Source: Aequorivita aquimaris (GTDB lineage: Bacteria > Bacteroidota > Bacteroidia > Flavobacteriales > Flavobacteriaceae). Taken from it: a stretch of DNA of 64,000 bases. The notes beneath the pieces were generated by a model. It saw nothing but the letters and a program-made list of their open reading frames with translations. It searched no databases and had not been told where the DNA came from. The first letter of the stretch is position 1, and each line of letters opens with the position of its first letter. The position numbers and the translations under genes were made by a program. This document shows positions 53,015 to 62,501 of this stretch, piece after piece. The stretch spans positions 124,001 to 188,000 of the forward strand of contig NZ_JRWG01000002.1 in NCBI RefSeq assembly GCF_001573155.1, written 5' to 3'.

Positions 53015-53791
53015 ATGAAACTAAAATTTTTATCAATCGTACTATTAATGGCCTGCGGCTTTGGCTTTGCGCAGGACAAGGTTAAATATAGCGACGAGGA
53101 AAAGGACATGTTAAAAACCTATTATTTCAACGAAGGTTTTGACCAACCTGCCACTAAAAAAGTATCGACCGTGATTATGAAGGACGGTTCCGAACACAAG
53201 GGCTACTGCAAAGGCATTGTAACCAAAAAAGGGCAGATTGCCCAAATGGTCTTCAAGGACAGTATTACCGACAAAAAAGAAACCTACGATGCATCGCAGA
53301 TTGCCGAGGCTTACCTTTACGCCAGCGGATGGGAAAAATTCGGAAAGGTTTCCCAAAAGTTCAGCAATTATGGGATGGGAAGAAGAAACAGCGCAAAAAA
53401 ATTGACCAGCAATGACCAGATTTATTTTGTGAACCAAAAAGTTTCCCTAAAAAACAAAAAAGACGAAAAGGAATTTTTGATGCAACTGATAAATCCGGAA
53501 TTCAGCCAAATAATTTCGGTTTACCACGATCCATTTGCCAAAGAATCAAAAGGTTTTAAAATGGGTCCCGGCCCAACCATTGGTGGCGGTGTTGTGAAAT
53601 CGTACTACGTTCAGAAGGGCGATAAAATATTTTGGCTGCCAAAAAGTGATTTTGAGGAAAATTATGAATTACTATTTGGCGACAATGCCGAGTTTATGGC
53701 GAAATATCCGTACAAATCAATTAACTGGGATTGGCTCAGTGCCCTCGTGCTGGAATATACCAGAATGTCCCTACCTTCCGACGAAGGATAA
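53015..53791 (+). CDS. Secreted protein of unknown function
   Basis: 258 residues from the ATG at 53015, which opens the signal peptide MKLKFLSIVLLMACGFGFAQ. Upstream in-frame ATGs at 52922 would put 31 unrelated residues before it. The mature chain contains TVIMKDGSEHKGYCKGI and a lysine-rich middle, with no recognisable catalytic motif, membrane segment or sorting tail. Such proteins occur widely in flavobacteria. It has no box of the phosphate type upstream and probably does not belong to that locus. Confidence 0.7.
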   Translation: MKLKFLSIVLLMACGFGFAQDKVKYSDEEKDMLKTYYFNEGFDQPATKKVSTVIMKDGSEHKGYCKGIVTKKGQIAQMVFKDSITDKKETYDASQIAEAYLYASGWEKFGKVSQKFSNYGMGRRNSAKKLTSNDQIYFVNQKVSLKNKKDEKEFLMQLINPEFSQIISVYHDPFAKESKGFKMGPGPTIGGGVVKSYYVQKGDKIFWLPKSDFEENYELLFGDNAEFMAKYPYKSINWDWLSALVLEYTRMSLPSDEG

Positions 53792-53809
53792 ATAATTTCT
53801 TCTTAAATC

Positions 53810-53846
53810 GAAAAAGCCCTTGCTCAATTGAGCAAGGGCTTTTTCA
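53810..53846. terminator. Bidirectional terminator before nrdA
   Basis: GAAAAAGCCCTTGCTC and GAGCAAGGGCTTTTTC form a perfect 16-bp stem around AATT, serving the secreted-protein gene and nrdA. Confidence 0.88.
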
Positions 53847-53867
53847 TTTATAAAGTTATTCCAAAAT

Positions 53868-56282
53868 TTACGATCCGCACATCAAGCAATCATCATCCGG
53901 AGCGTTTTTGGATTGTGCCAGCATTTCGCGCAATTCCTGCGGTGTCATTGGCTTTGTTGATACATCTTCTACTACATTTGCCTCAACTTCGGCACCAACG
54001 GTTTCCTTTTTCTCTTCCTTTTTAAGTGTGAATTTAATGGCATCCACTGCACTTTTGGTCCGTAAGTAATACATTCCAGTTTTTAAACCGCTTTTCCAAG
54101 CATAAAAATGCATCGAGGTTAGTTTTGCCATATTTGCGTTTTCCATAAAAAGATTTAAAGACTGGCTTTGGTCAATGAAATAACCACGGTGGCGGCTCAT
54201 ATCAATAATATCTTTCATGGAAAGTTCCCACACGGTTTTATAAAGTTCCTTCAGTTCCTGCGGAATTATTTCCACATCTTGGATTGAACCATTGGCACGC
54301 ATAATTTCTTCCTTTAAATCCTCATTCCACAAACCAAGTTCCACCAAGTCCTTTAAAAGATGCTGGTTTACCACAATAAATTCTCCCGAAAGTACGCGAC
54401 GGGTGTAAATATTTGAAGTGTATGGCTCAAACGCCTCGTTATTTCCAAGAATCTGCGACGTGGAAGCTGTTGGCATTGGCGCTACCAAGAGCGAGTTGCG
54501 AACGCCGTGCTTCTTTACGTCTTTGCGCAGTTTGCCCCAATCCCAACGGCCGCTTAACTCTTCGTCCTTTATTCCCCATAAATTATGCTGAAATAATCCT
54601 TCGGAAATGGGCGAACCTTTATAACTTTCGTAGGGACCGTCTGCCTTTGCTTCTTCCATAGAAGCAGTAACGGCTGCAAAATATAGCGTTTCAAAAATTT
54701 CTTGGTTCAATTTTTTGGCTTCATCACTGGTAAACGGCAAACGAAGCATGATAAAGGCATCTGCCAAACCTTGAATTCCCAACCCAACCGGACGGTGCCG
54801 GAAATTGGAGTTTTGCGCTTCAATAACCGGATAGTAATTTCGGTCAATTACGCGATTCAAGTTTTTGGTTACACGTTTGGTTACTTTGAAAAGTTCTTTA
54901 TGGTCAAATTCGCCATTCTTCACAAACATGGGTAGGGCGATGGAGGCCAAATTGCAAACTGCCACCTCATCTTTGGAAGTATATTCCATAATTTCGGTAC
55001 ATAAATTTGAAGAACGAATGGTTCCCAAATTCTTCTGGTTGCTCTTTCGGTTTGCGGCATCTTTGTAGAGCATATACGGCGTGCCGGTCTCAATTTGCGA
55101 TTCCAGGATTTTTTCCCAAAGCTCACGGGCCTTTACGGTTTTTCTGCCCTTGTTATCAGCTTCATATTTATGGTAAAGTGCTTCAAAATCCTCACTATGG
55201 CAATCATATAGTCCGGGGCATTCGTTCGGGCACATCAATGTCCATTCGGCATCGTCCTGAACGCGTTGCATAAACAAATCTGGAATCCACATGGCGTAAA
55301 AAAGATCGCGGGCGCGCATTTCCTCTTTTCCGTGGTTTTTCTTCAAATCCAAAAAGTCAAAAATATCGGCGTGCCACGGTTCTACATAAATTGCAAAACT
55401 TCCCTTTCGCTTTCCGCCGCCTTGGTCCACGTACCGCGCGGTATCGTTAAAAACGCGAAGCATCGGCACAATTCCGTTTGAAGTTCCATTGGTACCGGAA
55501 ATATAAGAGCCCGTTGCACGCACGTTGTGGATTGAAAGACCAATTCCGCCAGCAGATTGTGAAATCTTTGCGGTCTGTTTCAACGTATCGTAAATTCCAT
55601 CGATGCTGTCGTCCTTCATTGTAAGCAGAAAACAGGATGACATCTGCGGTTTCGGAGTTCCACTGTTGAAAAGTGTTGGGGTTGCGTGGGTGAAATATTT
55701 CTTCGACATCAACTCATAGGTTTCCTTCACTGCTGCCAAATCGTTCATATGAATTCCTACGGAAACACGCATCAACATATGCTGCGGACGTTCTGCAATC
55801 TTTCCGTTCAATTTCAGCAAATAGGAGCGTTCCAAAGTTTTAAAACCGAAATAATCGTACCCAAAATCACGGTTATAAATGATGGTTGAATCAAGTTCCT
55901 CAGCGTTGTTTTTTATCACCTCAAAAACCTCATCGCTCAACAATGGCGCTTTTTTTCCGGTACGCGGATTTACGTATTCGTAAAGATCCGTCATCACTTC
56001 CGAAAATGATTTTTTGGTGTTTTTATGTAGATTGGAAACAGAGATTCGAGCCGCCAAACGTGCGTAATCCGGGTGCGAAGTGGTCATTGTTGCGGCAATT
56101 TCCGCAGCCAAATTATCCAGCTCGCTGGTTGTTACACCGTCGTAAAGCCCTTCAATTACACGCATTGCTACTTTTACGGGATCTACCAATTCGTTTAAAC
56201 CGTAGCACAGTTTGCGCACGCGAGCCGTAATTTTATCAAACATTATGGGCTCTTTCCGGCCGTCTCTTTTTACTACATTCAT
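53868..56282 (-). CDS. nrdA: Class Ia ribonucleotide reductase, large subunit
   Basis: 804 residues. Reduces ribonucleoside diphosphates to deoxyribonucleotides. An N-terminal ATP cone (about 1-90, [20 protein letters not shown]) gives allosteric activity control. The active site is complete: C217 (SSCFLL), N426, C428 and E430 in [10 protein letters not shown], and C443 in VAVCNLA. The C-terminal redox pair C799-x-x-C802 is in DDDCLMCGS. It resembles the eukaryotic type. nrdB lies upstream on the same strand, but a four-helix-bundle gene and two repeats intervene. Confidence 0.96.
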   Translation of the reverse strand: MNVVKRDGRKEPIMFDKITARVRKLCYGLNELVDPVKVAMRVIEGLYDGVTTSELDNLAAEIAATMTTSHPDYARLAARISVSNLHKNTKKSFSEVMTDLYEYVNPRTGKKAPLLSDEVFEVIKNNAEELDSTIIYNRDFGYDYFGFKTLERSYLLKLNGKIAERPQHMLMRVSVGIHMNDLAAVKETYELMSKKYFTHATPTLFNSGTPKPQMSSCFLLTMKDDSIDGIYDTLKQTAKISQSAGGIGLSIHNVRATGSYISGTNGTSNGIVPMLRVFNDTARYVDQGGGKRKGSFAIYVEPWHADIFDFLDLKKNHGKEEMRARDLFYAMWIPDLFMQRVQDDAEWTLMCPNECPGLYDCHSEDFEALYHKYEADNKGRKTVKARELWEKILESQIETGTPYMLYKDAANRKSNQKNLGTIRSSNLCTEIMEYTSKDEVAVCNLASIALPMFVKNGEFDHKELFKVTKRVTKNLNRVIDRNYYPVIEAQNSNFRHRPVGLGIQGLADAFIMLRLPFTSDEAKKLNQEIFETLYFAAVTASMEEAKADGPYESYKGSPISEGLFQHNLWGIKDEELSGRWDWGKLRKDVKKHGVRNSLLVAPMPTASTSQILGNNEAFEPYTSNIYTRRVLSGEFIVVNQHLLKDLVELGLWNEDLKEEIMRANGSIQDVEIIPQELKELYKTVWELSMKDIIDMSRHRGYFIDQSQSLNLFMENANMAKLTSMHFYAWKSGLKTGMYYLRTKSAVDAIKFTLKKEEKKETVGAEVEANVVEDVSTKPMTPQELREMLAQSKNAPDDDCLMCGS

Positions 56283-56389
56283 AATTCTTAATTTTTGTGG
56301 TTAGATACTTTTGATACTGTTTTTGCTATGGATACTATTGATTCTGTTGTTGCTGTTGATACTATTGATACTGTAGATGCTGTTGGTGT

Positions 56390-56446
56390 TTACAATAGAA
56401 TCAATTTATTATCTATAGTATCCACTTAGTATCTACTTAGTATCCA
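56390..56446. repeat. Direct repeat, left copy (flanks the four-helix-bundle gene)
   Basis: About 56 bp, 51 identical to the copy at 56901-56957. It starts ttacaatagaatcaattta and contains AGTATC three times at 11-bp spacing (56417, 56428, 56439). Upstream, GATACT words at 56358 and 56367 can pair with these AGTATC words into a hairpin. The last codons and TAG stop (56435-56433) of the four-helix-bundle gene lie inside this copy. Confidence 0.85.
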
Positions 56447-56834
56447 TAGAATCATTCAAATCATCGAACTTATTGTGATTCTTTTCTATACTTTGCAAAA
56501 AGTTGTTGATTTTAATTCCTAATTGCTTTGTTCTTTTGTGTAAATCTTGATACAACTCTTCATTTTTTAAGGACTTCGTTTCATATAGTGTTTCCAAATG
56601 ATCTATTGTTTCATCATTTGAAGAAAGCGCAAAAACCATAAACCGAATGTATTCTTGCTTATATCTTCTTCTACCATATCCTTCTACAATATTTGATTTT
56701 ACAGATTTTACAGACCGTCTAATTTGGCTCCCAACTTCAAATTTTTCAAATGCAGGAAGATTTAAAGACATATTATGTACATCAATAACAAGCAATCGAG
56801 CAAGCTGCCAAATCTGTAAATTCCTATAACTCAT
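56433..56834 (-). CDS. Four-helix bundle protein of the 23S rRNA intervening-sequence (S23) family
   Basis: 133 residues. Typical family sequence: [20 protein letters not shown] at the start, then [25 protein letters not shown], and later helices to about residue 115. Members were first found inside intervening sequences of 23S rRNA genes. Here the gene stands between nrdA and nrdB, away from any rRNA, bounded by two nearly identical repeats. The last residues (SMDTK) are encoded by the left repeat. Molecular role unknown for the family at large. A known relative (Avd) serves diversity-generating retroelements, but no reverse transcriptase is nearby. Confidence 0.9.
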   Translation of the reverse strand: MSYRNLQIWQLARLLVIDVHNMSLNLPAFEKFEVGSQIRRSVKSVKSNIVEGYGRRRYKQEYIRFMVFALSSNDETIDHLETLYETKSLKNEELYQDLHKRTKQLGIKINNFLQSIEKNHNKFDDLNDSMDTK

Positions 56835-56900
56835 TTTGAAATGGTTCTATTGATGCTGTTGATACTGTTGATACTGTTGATGCTGTTGTTTGTTGGGAAG

Positions 56901-56957
56901 TTACAATAGAATCAATTTAGAATCTATAGTATCCACTTAGTATCTACCGAGTATCAA
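56901..56957. repeat. Direct repeat, right copy (flanks the four-helix-bundle gene)
   Basis: Same 56-bp unit as 56390-56446, exactly 511 bp away, with AGTATC at 56928, 56939 and 56950. It is preceded by a 9-bp-period run (gatactgtt, gatgctgtt) at 56850-56889, like the run before the left copy. It ends 5 bp before the nrdB stop codon. Confidence 0.85.
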
Positions 56958-56961
56958 TAAT

Positions 56962-57939
56962 CTAAAACTCCGCGTCGAAACTGATTTTGTTTGATTCCTT
57001 GTCTTTGTTGGTAACCCCAGCTTTTTGGTATTCGCCTACGCGTTTTTCGAAGAAATTGGTTTTCCCTTGAAGCGAAATCATATCCATAAAATCAAATGGG
57101 TTGGTAACGTTGTATTCCTTTTCGCATTCCAATTCCACCAAAAGCCTGTCGGTTACAAATTCAAGGTATTGGGTCATCAATTTGGCGTTCATCCCTATCA
57201 AACTTACGGGAAGTGATTCGGTAATAAACTCGCGCTCAATATTCAAGGCGTCCACAATTATCTCGCGGATGCGCTCTTTAGAAACTTTGTTCACCAAGTG
57301 GTGGTTGTGAAGATGAACGGCAAAGTCGCAATGAACGCCTTCGTCGCGCGAAATCAATTCGTTTGAAAAGGTAAGCCCTGGCATCAAGCCGCGTTTTTTC
57401 AACCAGAAAATAGAGCAGAAAGCCCCTGAAAAGAAAATTCCCTCCACTGCTGCAAAAGCTATCAAACGCTCGGCGAATGAATCACTCTCAATCCATTTCA
57501 AAGCCCAATCGGCTTTCTTTTTAATTGCTGGAAAAGTTTCAATGGCGTTGAAAAGTTGGTCTTTTTCCTTTTCATCCTTTACGTACGTATCAATCAAAAG
57601 AGAATAGGTTTCACTGTGGATGTTCTCCATCATAATCTGGAAGCCATAGAAAAATTTTGCTTCGCTGTACTGAACTTCGTTTACGAAATTTTCAGCTAGA
57701 TTTTCATTTACAATGCCATCCGACGCGGCGAAAAAGGCAAGAATATGTTTTATGAAATAACGCTCGTCATCATTCAGTTTTGAATTCCAATCGGTAAGGT
57801 CTTGGTGCAAATCAATTTCCTCGGCTGTCCAAAAACTGGCTTCGCTTTTTTTATACCAGTCCCAAATGTCGTGGTGTTGAATAGGAAATATTACGAATCT
57901 GTTTTTGTTTTCCTGTAAAATTGGTTCAATTGCACTCAT
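56962..57939 (-). CDS. nrdB: Class Ia ribonucleotide reductase, small (radical) subunit
   Basis: 325 residues. Houses the di-iron centre and tyrosyl radical that starts each turnover of NrdA. The motif [18 protein letters not shown] carries the probable radical tyrosine Y98 and iron ligands, matching eukaryotic-type R2 sequences. Further ligands lie in [15 protein letters not shown] and [14 protein letters not shown]. The C-terminal tail, ending SFDAEF, should dock to NrdA. Full length. It precedes nrdA on the minus strand, with the four-helix-bundle gene between. Confidence 0.96.
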   Translation of the reverse strand: MSAIEPILQENKNRFVIFPIQHHDIWDWYKKSEASFWTAEEIDLHQDLTDWNSKLNDDERYFIKHILAFFAASDGIVNENLAENFVNEVQYSEAKFFYGFQIMMENIHSETYSLLIDTYVKDEKEKDQLFNAIETFPAIKKKADWALKWIESDSFAERLIAFAAVEGIFFSGAFCSIFWLKKRGLMPGLTFSNELISRDEGVHCDFAVHLHNHHLVNKVSKERIREIIVDALNIEREFITESLPVSLIGMNAKLMTQYLEFVTDRLLVELECEKEYNVTNPFDFMDMISLQGKTNFFEKRVGEYQKAGVTNKDKESNKISFDAEF

Positions 57940-58296
57940 AAGTCCTTTGTTTTTAGATTAAAATTTATTGATACTCGGGACTAACAAATATGAAGAAATT
58001 AAAAGGTTATTCCAGGTGAATTGTTTTGTCTTTTTTAACAAAGTTTTCAACATAAAAAATAAAAAGTTTACAAAAAAATTGAAATCATCTTTTCTAACAG
58101 TCTTATAATAAGGATATTATATACTTTTTAGTGGACTTGGCGAGTAAAAAAGTTTACAAAAAATGAAAACTATAACCAGAATATTTTAAAGATTTAAAAT
58201 GATTTCCCAAGCCGTGAAAAACTGTCCTCTGTGAAGAAATACTACCACGAATTCACGAATATTTTAAAAATTATTCGTGAATTCGTGGTAAATAAA
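57940..58296. other. 357-bp intergenic region upstream of nrdB
   Basis: AT-rich and without a credible gene. It contains a direct repeat AAAAAGTTTACAAAAAA at 58061 and 58147 (86 bp apart), a possible minus-strand -7 element (AAACTTTG, 58046-58039), and the long palindrome at 58243-58290. It is the presumed control region of the nrd operon. Confidence 0.5.
58243..58290. repeat. REP-like perfect palindrome
   Basis: TACCACGAATTCACGAATA (58243-58261) and its exact complement (58272-58290) are separated by 10 AT-only bases. A 19-bp perfect stem directly after the serS stop codon region. I recall CACGAATTCACGAAT-type palindromes recurring in flavobacterial intergenic DNA. It may act as a terminator or mRNA 3' protector for serS. 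Confidence 0.75.
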
Positions 58297-59568
58297 TTAT
58301 TTTATAAAATCAAACCCACAATATGGCACCAAAACCTCGGGGATTTTTATTCCATCTTCGGTTTGGTAGTTTTCAAGAATGCCCGCCAGAACGCGCGGCA
58401 ATGCCAAAGCGCTTCCATTTAAGGTGTGCGCGAGTTTGTTTTTACCGTCTTTATCTTTAAAGCGAAGTTTCAATCTATTGGCTTGAAAGGTTTCAAAATT
58501 TGAAACTGAGGAAATTTCCAGCCAACGGTCCTGCGCGGTTGAAAACACTTCAAAATCATATGTCAATGCCGATGTAAAGCCCAAATCGCCGCCACAAAGA
58601 CGAAGAATTCGGTATGGTAATTTCAATTCGCGAAGAATTCCTTTTACGTGCTCCACCATTCCGTCCAAAGCTTGGTAGGAATTATCAGGATGCTCGATGC
58701 GGACGATTTCCACCTTATCAAATTGGTGCAAACGGTTGAGGCCGCGAACGTGTGCGCCGTAGCTTCCGGCCTCGCGGCGGAAACAAGGTGTATAGCCCGT
58801 GCAGGTAATTGGCAATTCCGAATGATTAAGCAAATCGCCACGGAACATATTTGTTACGGGAACCTCAGCCGTTGGAATTAAGTAAAGGTCGTCTATGCCC
58901 ACGTGGTACATCTGCCCTTCCTTGTCAGGAAGTTGGCCGGTGCCATAGCCCGAAGCTTCGTTCACCAAATGCGGCACTTGATATTCGGTATAACCGGCTT
59001 TTGTGTTTTTATCCAAAAAGTAAGCAATCAACGCCCGTTGCAGACGCGCCCCCTTCCCTTTATAGACGGGAAAACCTGCGCCCGTAATTTTTACGCCGAG
59101 TTCAAAATCAATCAAATCGTATTTTTTGGCAAGTTCCCAATGCGGCAGCGCGCCATCAACAAGTTTTGGAATTTCGCCTTCCTTGAAAACTTCTTCGTTG
59201 TCGTTTTCATCGGTTCCGGCAGGCACCAAATCATTCGGAATGTTTGGAAGCGTATATAATAATTGCTGCAATTTTTCGGCAGCGGCAAGCATTTGCTCGT
59301 TCAGTTGTTTTGAGGACTCCTTCAATTCAACTGTTTTCTCTTTTAGTTCGTTTGCTTTTTGGACTTCGCCACTTTGAAAAAGTTTCCCGATTTCCTTTGA
59401 ATAGGAATTGCTCTGTGCCAAAACCTCATCCAGCTGCGCTTGCGAAGCGCGGCGTTCTTCATCCACATTTAAAACTTCCTCCAAAACGGAAGCAGCATCT
59501 ATGCCGCGTTTGGCCAGTGCTTTTATGTACTTTTCTTTGTTTTCGCGGATGTCGGTTACTTGTAGCAT
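58297..59568 (-). CDS. serS: Seryl-tRNA synthetase
   Basis: 423 residues. Charges tRNA-Ser (one isoacceptor is encoded at 14285). The N-terminal coiled-coil arm that grips the long variable arm spans about 25-105. The class II core has motif 2 as TPCFRREAGSYG with RGLNRLHQFDKVE, and motif 3 as NGSALALPRVLAGILENYQ. All motifs intact. Monocistronic on the minus strand. Confidence 0.96.
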   Translation of the reverse strand: MLQVTDIRENKEKYIKALAKRGIDAASVLEEVLNVDEERRASQAQLDEVLAQSNSYSKEIGKLFQSGEVQKANELKEKTVELKESSKQLNEQMLAAAEKLQQLLYTLPNIPNDLVPAGTDENDNEEVFKEGEIPKLVDGALPHWELAKKYDLIDFELGVKITGAGFPVYKGKGARLQRALIAYFLDKNTKAGYTEYQVPHLVNEASGYGTGQLPDKEGQMYHVGIDDLYLIPTAEVPVTNMFRGDLLNHSELPITCTGYTPCFRREAGSYGAHVRGLNRLHQFDKVEIVRIEHPDNSYQALDGMVEHVKGILRELKLPYRILRLCGGDLGFTSALTYDFEVFSTAQDRWLEISSVSNFETFQANRLKLRFKDKDGKNKLAHTLNGSALALPRVLAGILENYQTEDGIKIPEVLVPYCGFDFIK

Positions 59569-59601
59569 GTTCTGATTTTTGAAGCCGCTAAGTTACAACA
59601 G

Positions 59602-59636
59602 ACCCCAAAGGTTTTCAAACACTTTGGGGTCTTATT
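59602..59636. terminator. Hairpin between the toxin gene and serS
   Basis: CCCCAAAG and CTTTGGGG form an 8-bp stem. The T-rich tail is on the plus strand, and on the minus strand the tail is TCTGTTG, so termination of the toxin gene would be weak. Confidence 0.4.
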
Positions 59637-59649
59637 TTATGATTAAAAT

Positions 59650-59958
59650 CTATTCCCTTAAAAGTTTATTTAAGGTTTTGGGATTCATTCTATTATTGAA
59701 AAAGGTAATGATGTAAATTTTTTGGACAGAAATATCTTCGCGATAATAAAACGAAACATTTTTATGCACGACAGCTTTTCGGATACTTAGTTTTTCATTT
59801 ACTACAGGACACGTTATTTGTTGAGTTGCAATTTTCTGCAGCAGACTTTGGGTCAAATCCCTGAATTTTCTCATTTCTTTTTTCGTCCACCGAAATTGAA
59901 GATTTTCAAAAATTTCTTTATACGTAATAAGCGCAAGTTTTGACCAAACTATTTCCAT
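59650..59958 (-). CDS. RelE/ParE-type toxin of a type II toxin-antitoxin pair
   Basis: 102 residues. The ParE/RelE fold is suggested by the start IVWSKLALITYKEIFENL, the middle NEKLSIRKAVVHKNVSFYYRE and the hydrophobic strand KIYIITFFNNRMNP at the end. Members either cut mRNA at the ribosome or poison gyrase, and sequence alone does not separate the two here. It starts 2 bp after the antitoxin gene, the standard antitoxin-first order. Confidence 0.8.
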   Translation of the reverse strand: MEIVWSKLALITYKEIFENLQFRWTKKEMRKFRDLTQSLLQKIATQQITCPVVNEKLSIRKAVVHKNVSFYYREDISVQKIYIITFFNNRMNPKTLNKLLRE

Positions 59959-59960
59959 TT

Positions 59961-60200
59961 TTACAGGCCATACTTTTCATTAATCTCAAGAATAACTTCT
60001 TCATTTGTAAAAACATTTCCTTCCTTAATATCTTTTAATCCAGCCTCAACAAAAAGCTTTTCGGTTTCAGAAATATCATAATTCCAGTCAGTATCTTTAG
60101 AAAATGATTCCTTGAAATTCTTCAATTTCTCAATAACTTCTTCACTATTCTGTTGGATTAACCATTCAACCAATTTGTATTTTTCCAATTGAATATCCAT
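59961..60200 (-). CDS. Antitoxin partner of the RelE/ParE-type toxin
   Basis: 79 residues, acidic, mainly helical. I see no classical DNA-binding motif. The C-terminal part (TNEEVILEINEKYGL) probably wraps the toxin. Assigned from size, charge and its position immediately before the toxin gene. Confidence 0.7.
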   Translation of the reverse strand: MDIQLEKYKLVEWLIQQNSEEVIEKLKNFKESFSKDTDWNYDISETEKLFVEAGLKDIKEGNVFTNEEVILEINEKYGL

Positions 60201-60230
60201 GATTCCTTTTTTATTTAAAGATAATGAAAT

Positions 60231-61574
60231 TTAGTTTGAGTTTGGTTTTGGCTTTTCAATATAATCCTCCGGCGAGGGCAAAATCCATTCACTATGCTTA
60301 AAGGGATGCCATGGCTCGGCGGCCAAATCTACGGTTGGATCGGTAAAGGGGTGGTATTTACCGTGATTTACGCGAACGGAAGCTTCCATATACACAGCCA
60401 CATCATTCCCTTTTTTAGCTTCCACTGCTTTTATTTTTTGGGCAAGTTGCCACATAACATCTGGCTTTGTAGCGACGGAGCCTTGTTGCTTGGGACCCAA
60501 AAGCTCACTATAATTGTACCGTCTCTTTTCACCATCAGGCTTATTTTTTACCCACACTGTAAGACTTCCGCTTTTGGAACGGAGCATCATCCGCCAGCTA
60601 AGCCTGTGGCCTTCTTCGGTCCAAAGCACATCGTCCTTAAAGAACCAATGCCGCAGCGGTAAACCTATTTGAAAGGCGAAATAAATCCCAAAAACCGCAA
60701 GCAACAGGTTTTTGTATTTCGGCACGATTACCGCATTGCCCGTATATAATTTTTTCTTCGGGAGAAATCGTTTTTTGAGTATTTCCGGAGAAAAGAAAAA
60801 CAGTGCGAACGCAATGGACATATACGGAAAAATGCCAATCTGAAAGACGATTGAGTTGAAAAGATGAAAAAACACGGAAATTATAAAACCCAATAAGCGC
60901 GTACGTTTCCACAGCATTAACGGCACTATGAGCAAATCGAAAAAAATACCCGTATAAGCAATGGCCCAATGCACCCAGTTTTGCTGCAAAAATTCGCCAA
61001 TGAGCCAATAATTTTTTTTCCCGGCCATCAACAGTGCCGGCATGGAGGCATCGAGCCAATCGGGGTATAGTTTTGCGATGGAGGCGTAGGTATAAACTAT
61101 CCATACCTGCAAAATCAAAATCAACAGCATCCAGCGCGGCATGGACGGCGATTTAATTTCAGGATTTAGGTTTGCATCCACTGAAAACCATCGGTTGGCG
61201 GGAAGAAAGGCCATAATCCAGCACAGCAGCATCATTAGGTAATAATGGTTGTTATAGCTGCTTTTCTGCATTAAATATACGCAGGTCCACATTAGCGCAT
61301 AGGCTATCATGCTGAACCTATACTTAAAACCAAGCATCACAAAAATTCCGAAAATGCCCATTATCATGAAGTAATAATACATTCCGGGACCTTGCAAATG
61401 CTGCAAAAAGTCAAACCCGATAAAGTTGAAAGTGAAAGGCGGTTCTACCAGTGTACGCCGCACCCACCCCGTGGCAATTGCCCCAAAAGCCTCGATGGTT
61501 ATTAAAAGACCGAAAACGGCCCTAAATAGGACCAAACCAATATTGTCAATTTGTTTGAAAAGAAATTTATCCAC
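60231..61574 (-). CDS. HTTM domain / vitamin-K-dependent gamma-carboxylase-like membrane protein
   Basis: 447 residues with about eight membrane helices in the first 310 residues and a C-terminal lumenal-type domain (about 325-447). The stretch YASIAKLYPDWL aligns with the human carboxylase segment LKKLDADW, so K168 corresponds to its catalytic Lys218. FHLFNSIVFQIGIFPY aligns with FHCMNSQLFSIGMFSY, so H237 corresponds to His287. Both are kept. In bacteria such proteins are of unknown function; some are reported to have only epoxidase activity. It overlaps ribF by 8 bp, so it is in the same transcript. Confidence 0.8.
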   Translation of the reverse strand: MDKFLFKQIDNIGLVLFRAVFGLLITIEAFGAIATGWVRRTLVEPPFTFNFIGFDFLQHLQGPGMYYYFMIMGIFGIFVMLGFKYRFSMIAYALMWTCVYLMQKSSYNNHYYLMMLLCWIMAFLPANRWFSVDANLNPEIKSPSMPRWMLLILILQVWIVYTYASIAKLYPDWLDASMPALLMAGKKNYWLIGEFLQQNWVHWAIAYTGIFFDLLIVPLMLWKRTRLLGFIISVFFHLFNSIVFQIGIFPYMSIAFALFFFSPEILKKRFLPKKKLYTGNAVIVPKYKNLLLAVFGIYFAFQIGLPLRHWFFKDDVLWTEEGHRLSWRMMLRSKSGSLTVWVKNKPDGEKRRYNYSELLGPKQQGSVATKPDVMWQLAQKIKAVEAKKGNDVAVYMEASVRVNHGKYHPFTDPTVDLAAEPWHPFKHSEWILPSPEDYIEKPKPNSN

Positions 61575-62499
61575 GGCCCTCTAAAAATTGCTTTGCGAAC
61601 GTTTCGTCCTTTTCAATTTCCCGCTTTAGAATTTCCACCGAATCAAACGTTTCCTCGTCGCGGATGTATTTTAAAAACGCAATGGTTATTTCCTTTCCAT
61701 AAAGGTCTTTGTTGAAATTGAGAAAATGCGTTTCGATGGTTTTTTCGGTTCCGCCAACGGTGGGGTTGGTGCCGATGCTTGTTATTCCAAATTTTTTTTC
61801 GCCTTCAATTGTGGATTCTACAATATAAACGCCGTTTTTGGGAACGAGTTTGTATTTTTCCTTCAATTTCAAATTTGCCGTAGGGTAATTTATAGTTCGG
61901 CCAATGGCTTTTCCCTTAACCACTTCGCCTGAAATCATAAAGTCATACCCCAAATAACTGTTAGCGGTTTCAATATCGCCTTCGTTCAAAGCCTTTCTTA
62001 TTTTAGTGGAACTTACAGCAACATCGTCAATTTCCTTTGCTGAAATTTCCTCCACTTCAAAATTATAGGTTTTTCCGAATTCCTTTAAATCCTCAATATC
62101 GGCATTTCGGTTTCTTCCGAAGCGGTGGTCGTAACCGATGATGATTTTTTTCGCCTTTAAACTATTTACCAAAATATCGCGCACGTATTCCAAAGCGGTC
62201 AATCGTGAAAAAGCGTGGGTAAACGGATGGATAACCAAATGGTCCAGCCCTGTGTTTTCGAGCAGTTCGGTGCGCTCTTCGATGGTGTTTATCAATTTTA
62301 TATCCACATTTTGTTGAAGCACCATCCGCGGATGTGGGAAAAAAGTCAGCACCACGGAATCCAGATTTTCCTTTTTTGCGGTTTCTACCAAACGCTTCAA
62401 AATGGCTTTGTGGCCAATATGCACGCCATCAAAAGTACCGATAGTGACCACACTTTGGCGGGAATTTTTATATGCGGAAGCTGATGGATATTTCTTCAA
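61567..62499 (-). CDS. ribF: Bifunctional riboflavin kinase / FMN adenylyltransferase
   Basis: 310 residues. Makes FMN and then FAD from riboflavin. The N-terminal adenylyltransferase has GTFDGVHIGHKAIL with H27 and H30 of the HxGH motif, and ISAKEID...SSTKIRKAL. The C-terminal flavokinase domain (about 185-310) has the PTANL motif. Followed by the HTTM gene (8-bp overlap) and preceded 2 bp away by pth, forming a pth-ribF-HTTM run. Confidence 0.95.
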   Translation of the reverse strand: MKKYPSASAYKNSRQSVVTIGTFDGVHIGHKAILKRLVETAKKENLDSVVLTFFPHPRMVLQQNVDIKLINTIEERTELLENTGLDHLVIHPFTHAFSRLTALEYVRDILVNSLKAKKIIIGYDHRFGRNRNADIEDLKEFGKTYNFEVEEISAKEIDDVAVSSTKIRKALNEGDIETANSYLGYDFMISGEVVKGKAIGRTINYPTANLKLKEKYKLVPKNGVYIVESTIEGEKKFGITSIGTNPTVGGTEKTIETHFLNFNKDLYGKEITIAFLKYIRDEETFDSVEILKREIEKDETFAKQFLEGRG

Positions 62500-62501
62500 A
62501 A

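Noticed and set aside
53868-57939. Diversity-generating retroelement around the S23-type protein
   Set aside because: No reverse transcriptase or template/variable repeat pair is present. The repeats are AT-rich and do not lie in a target gene.
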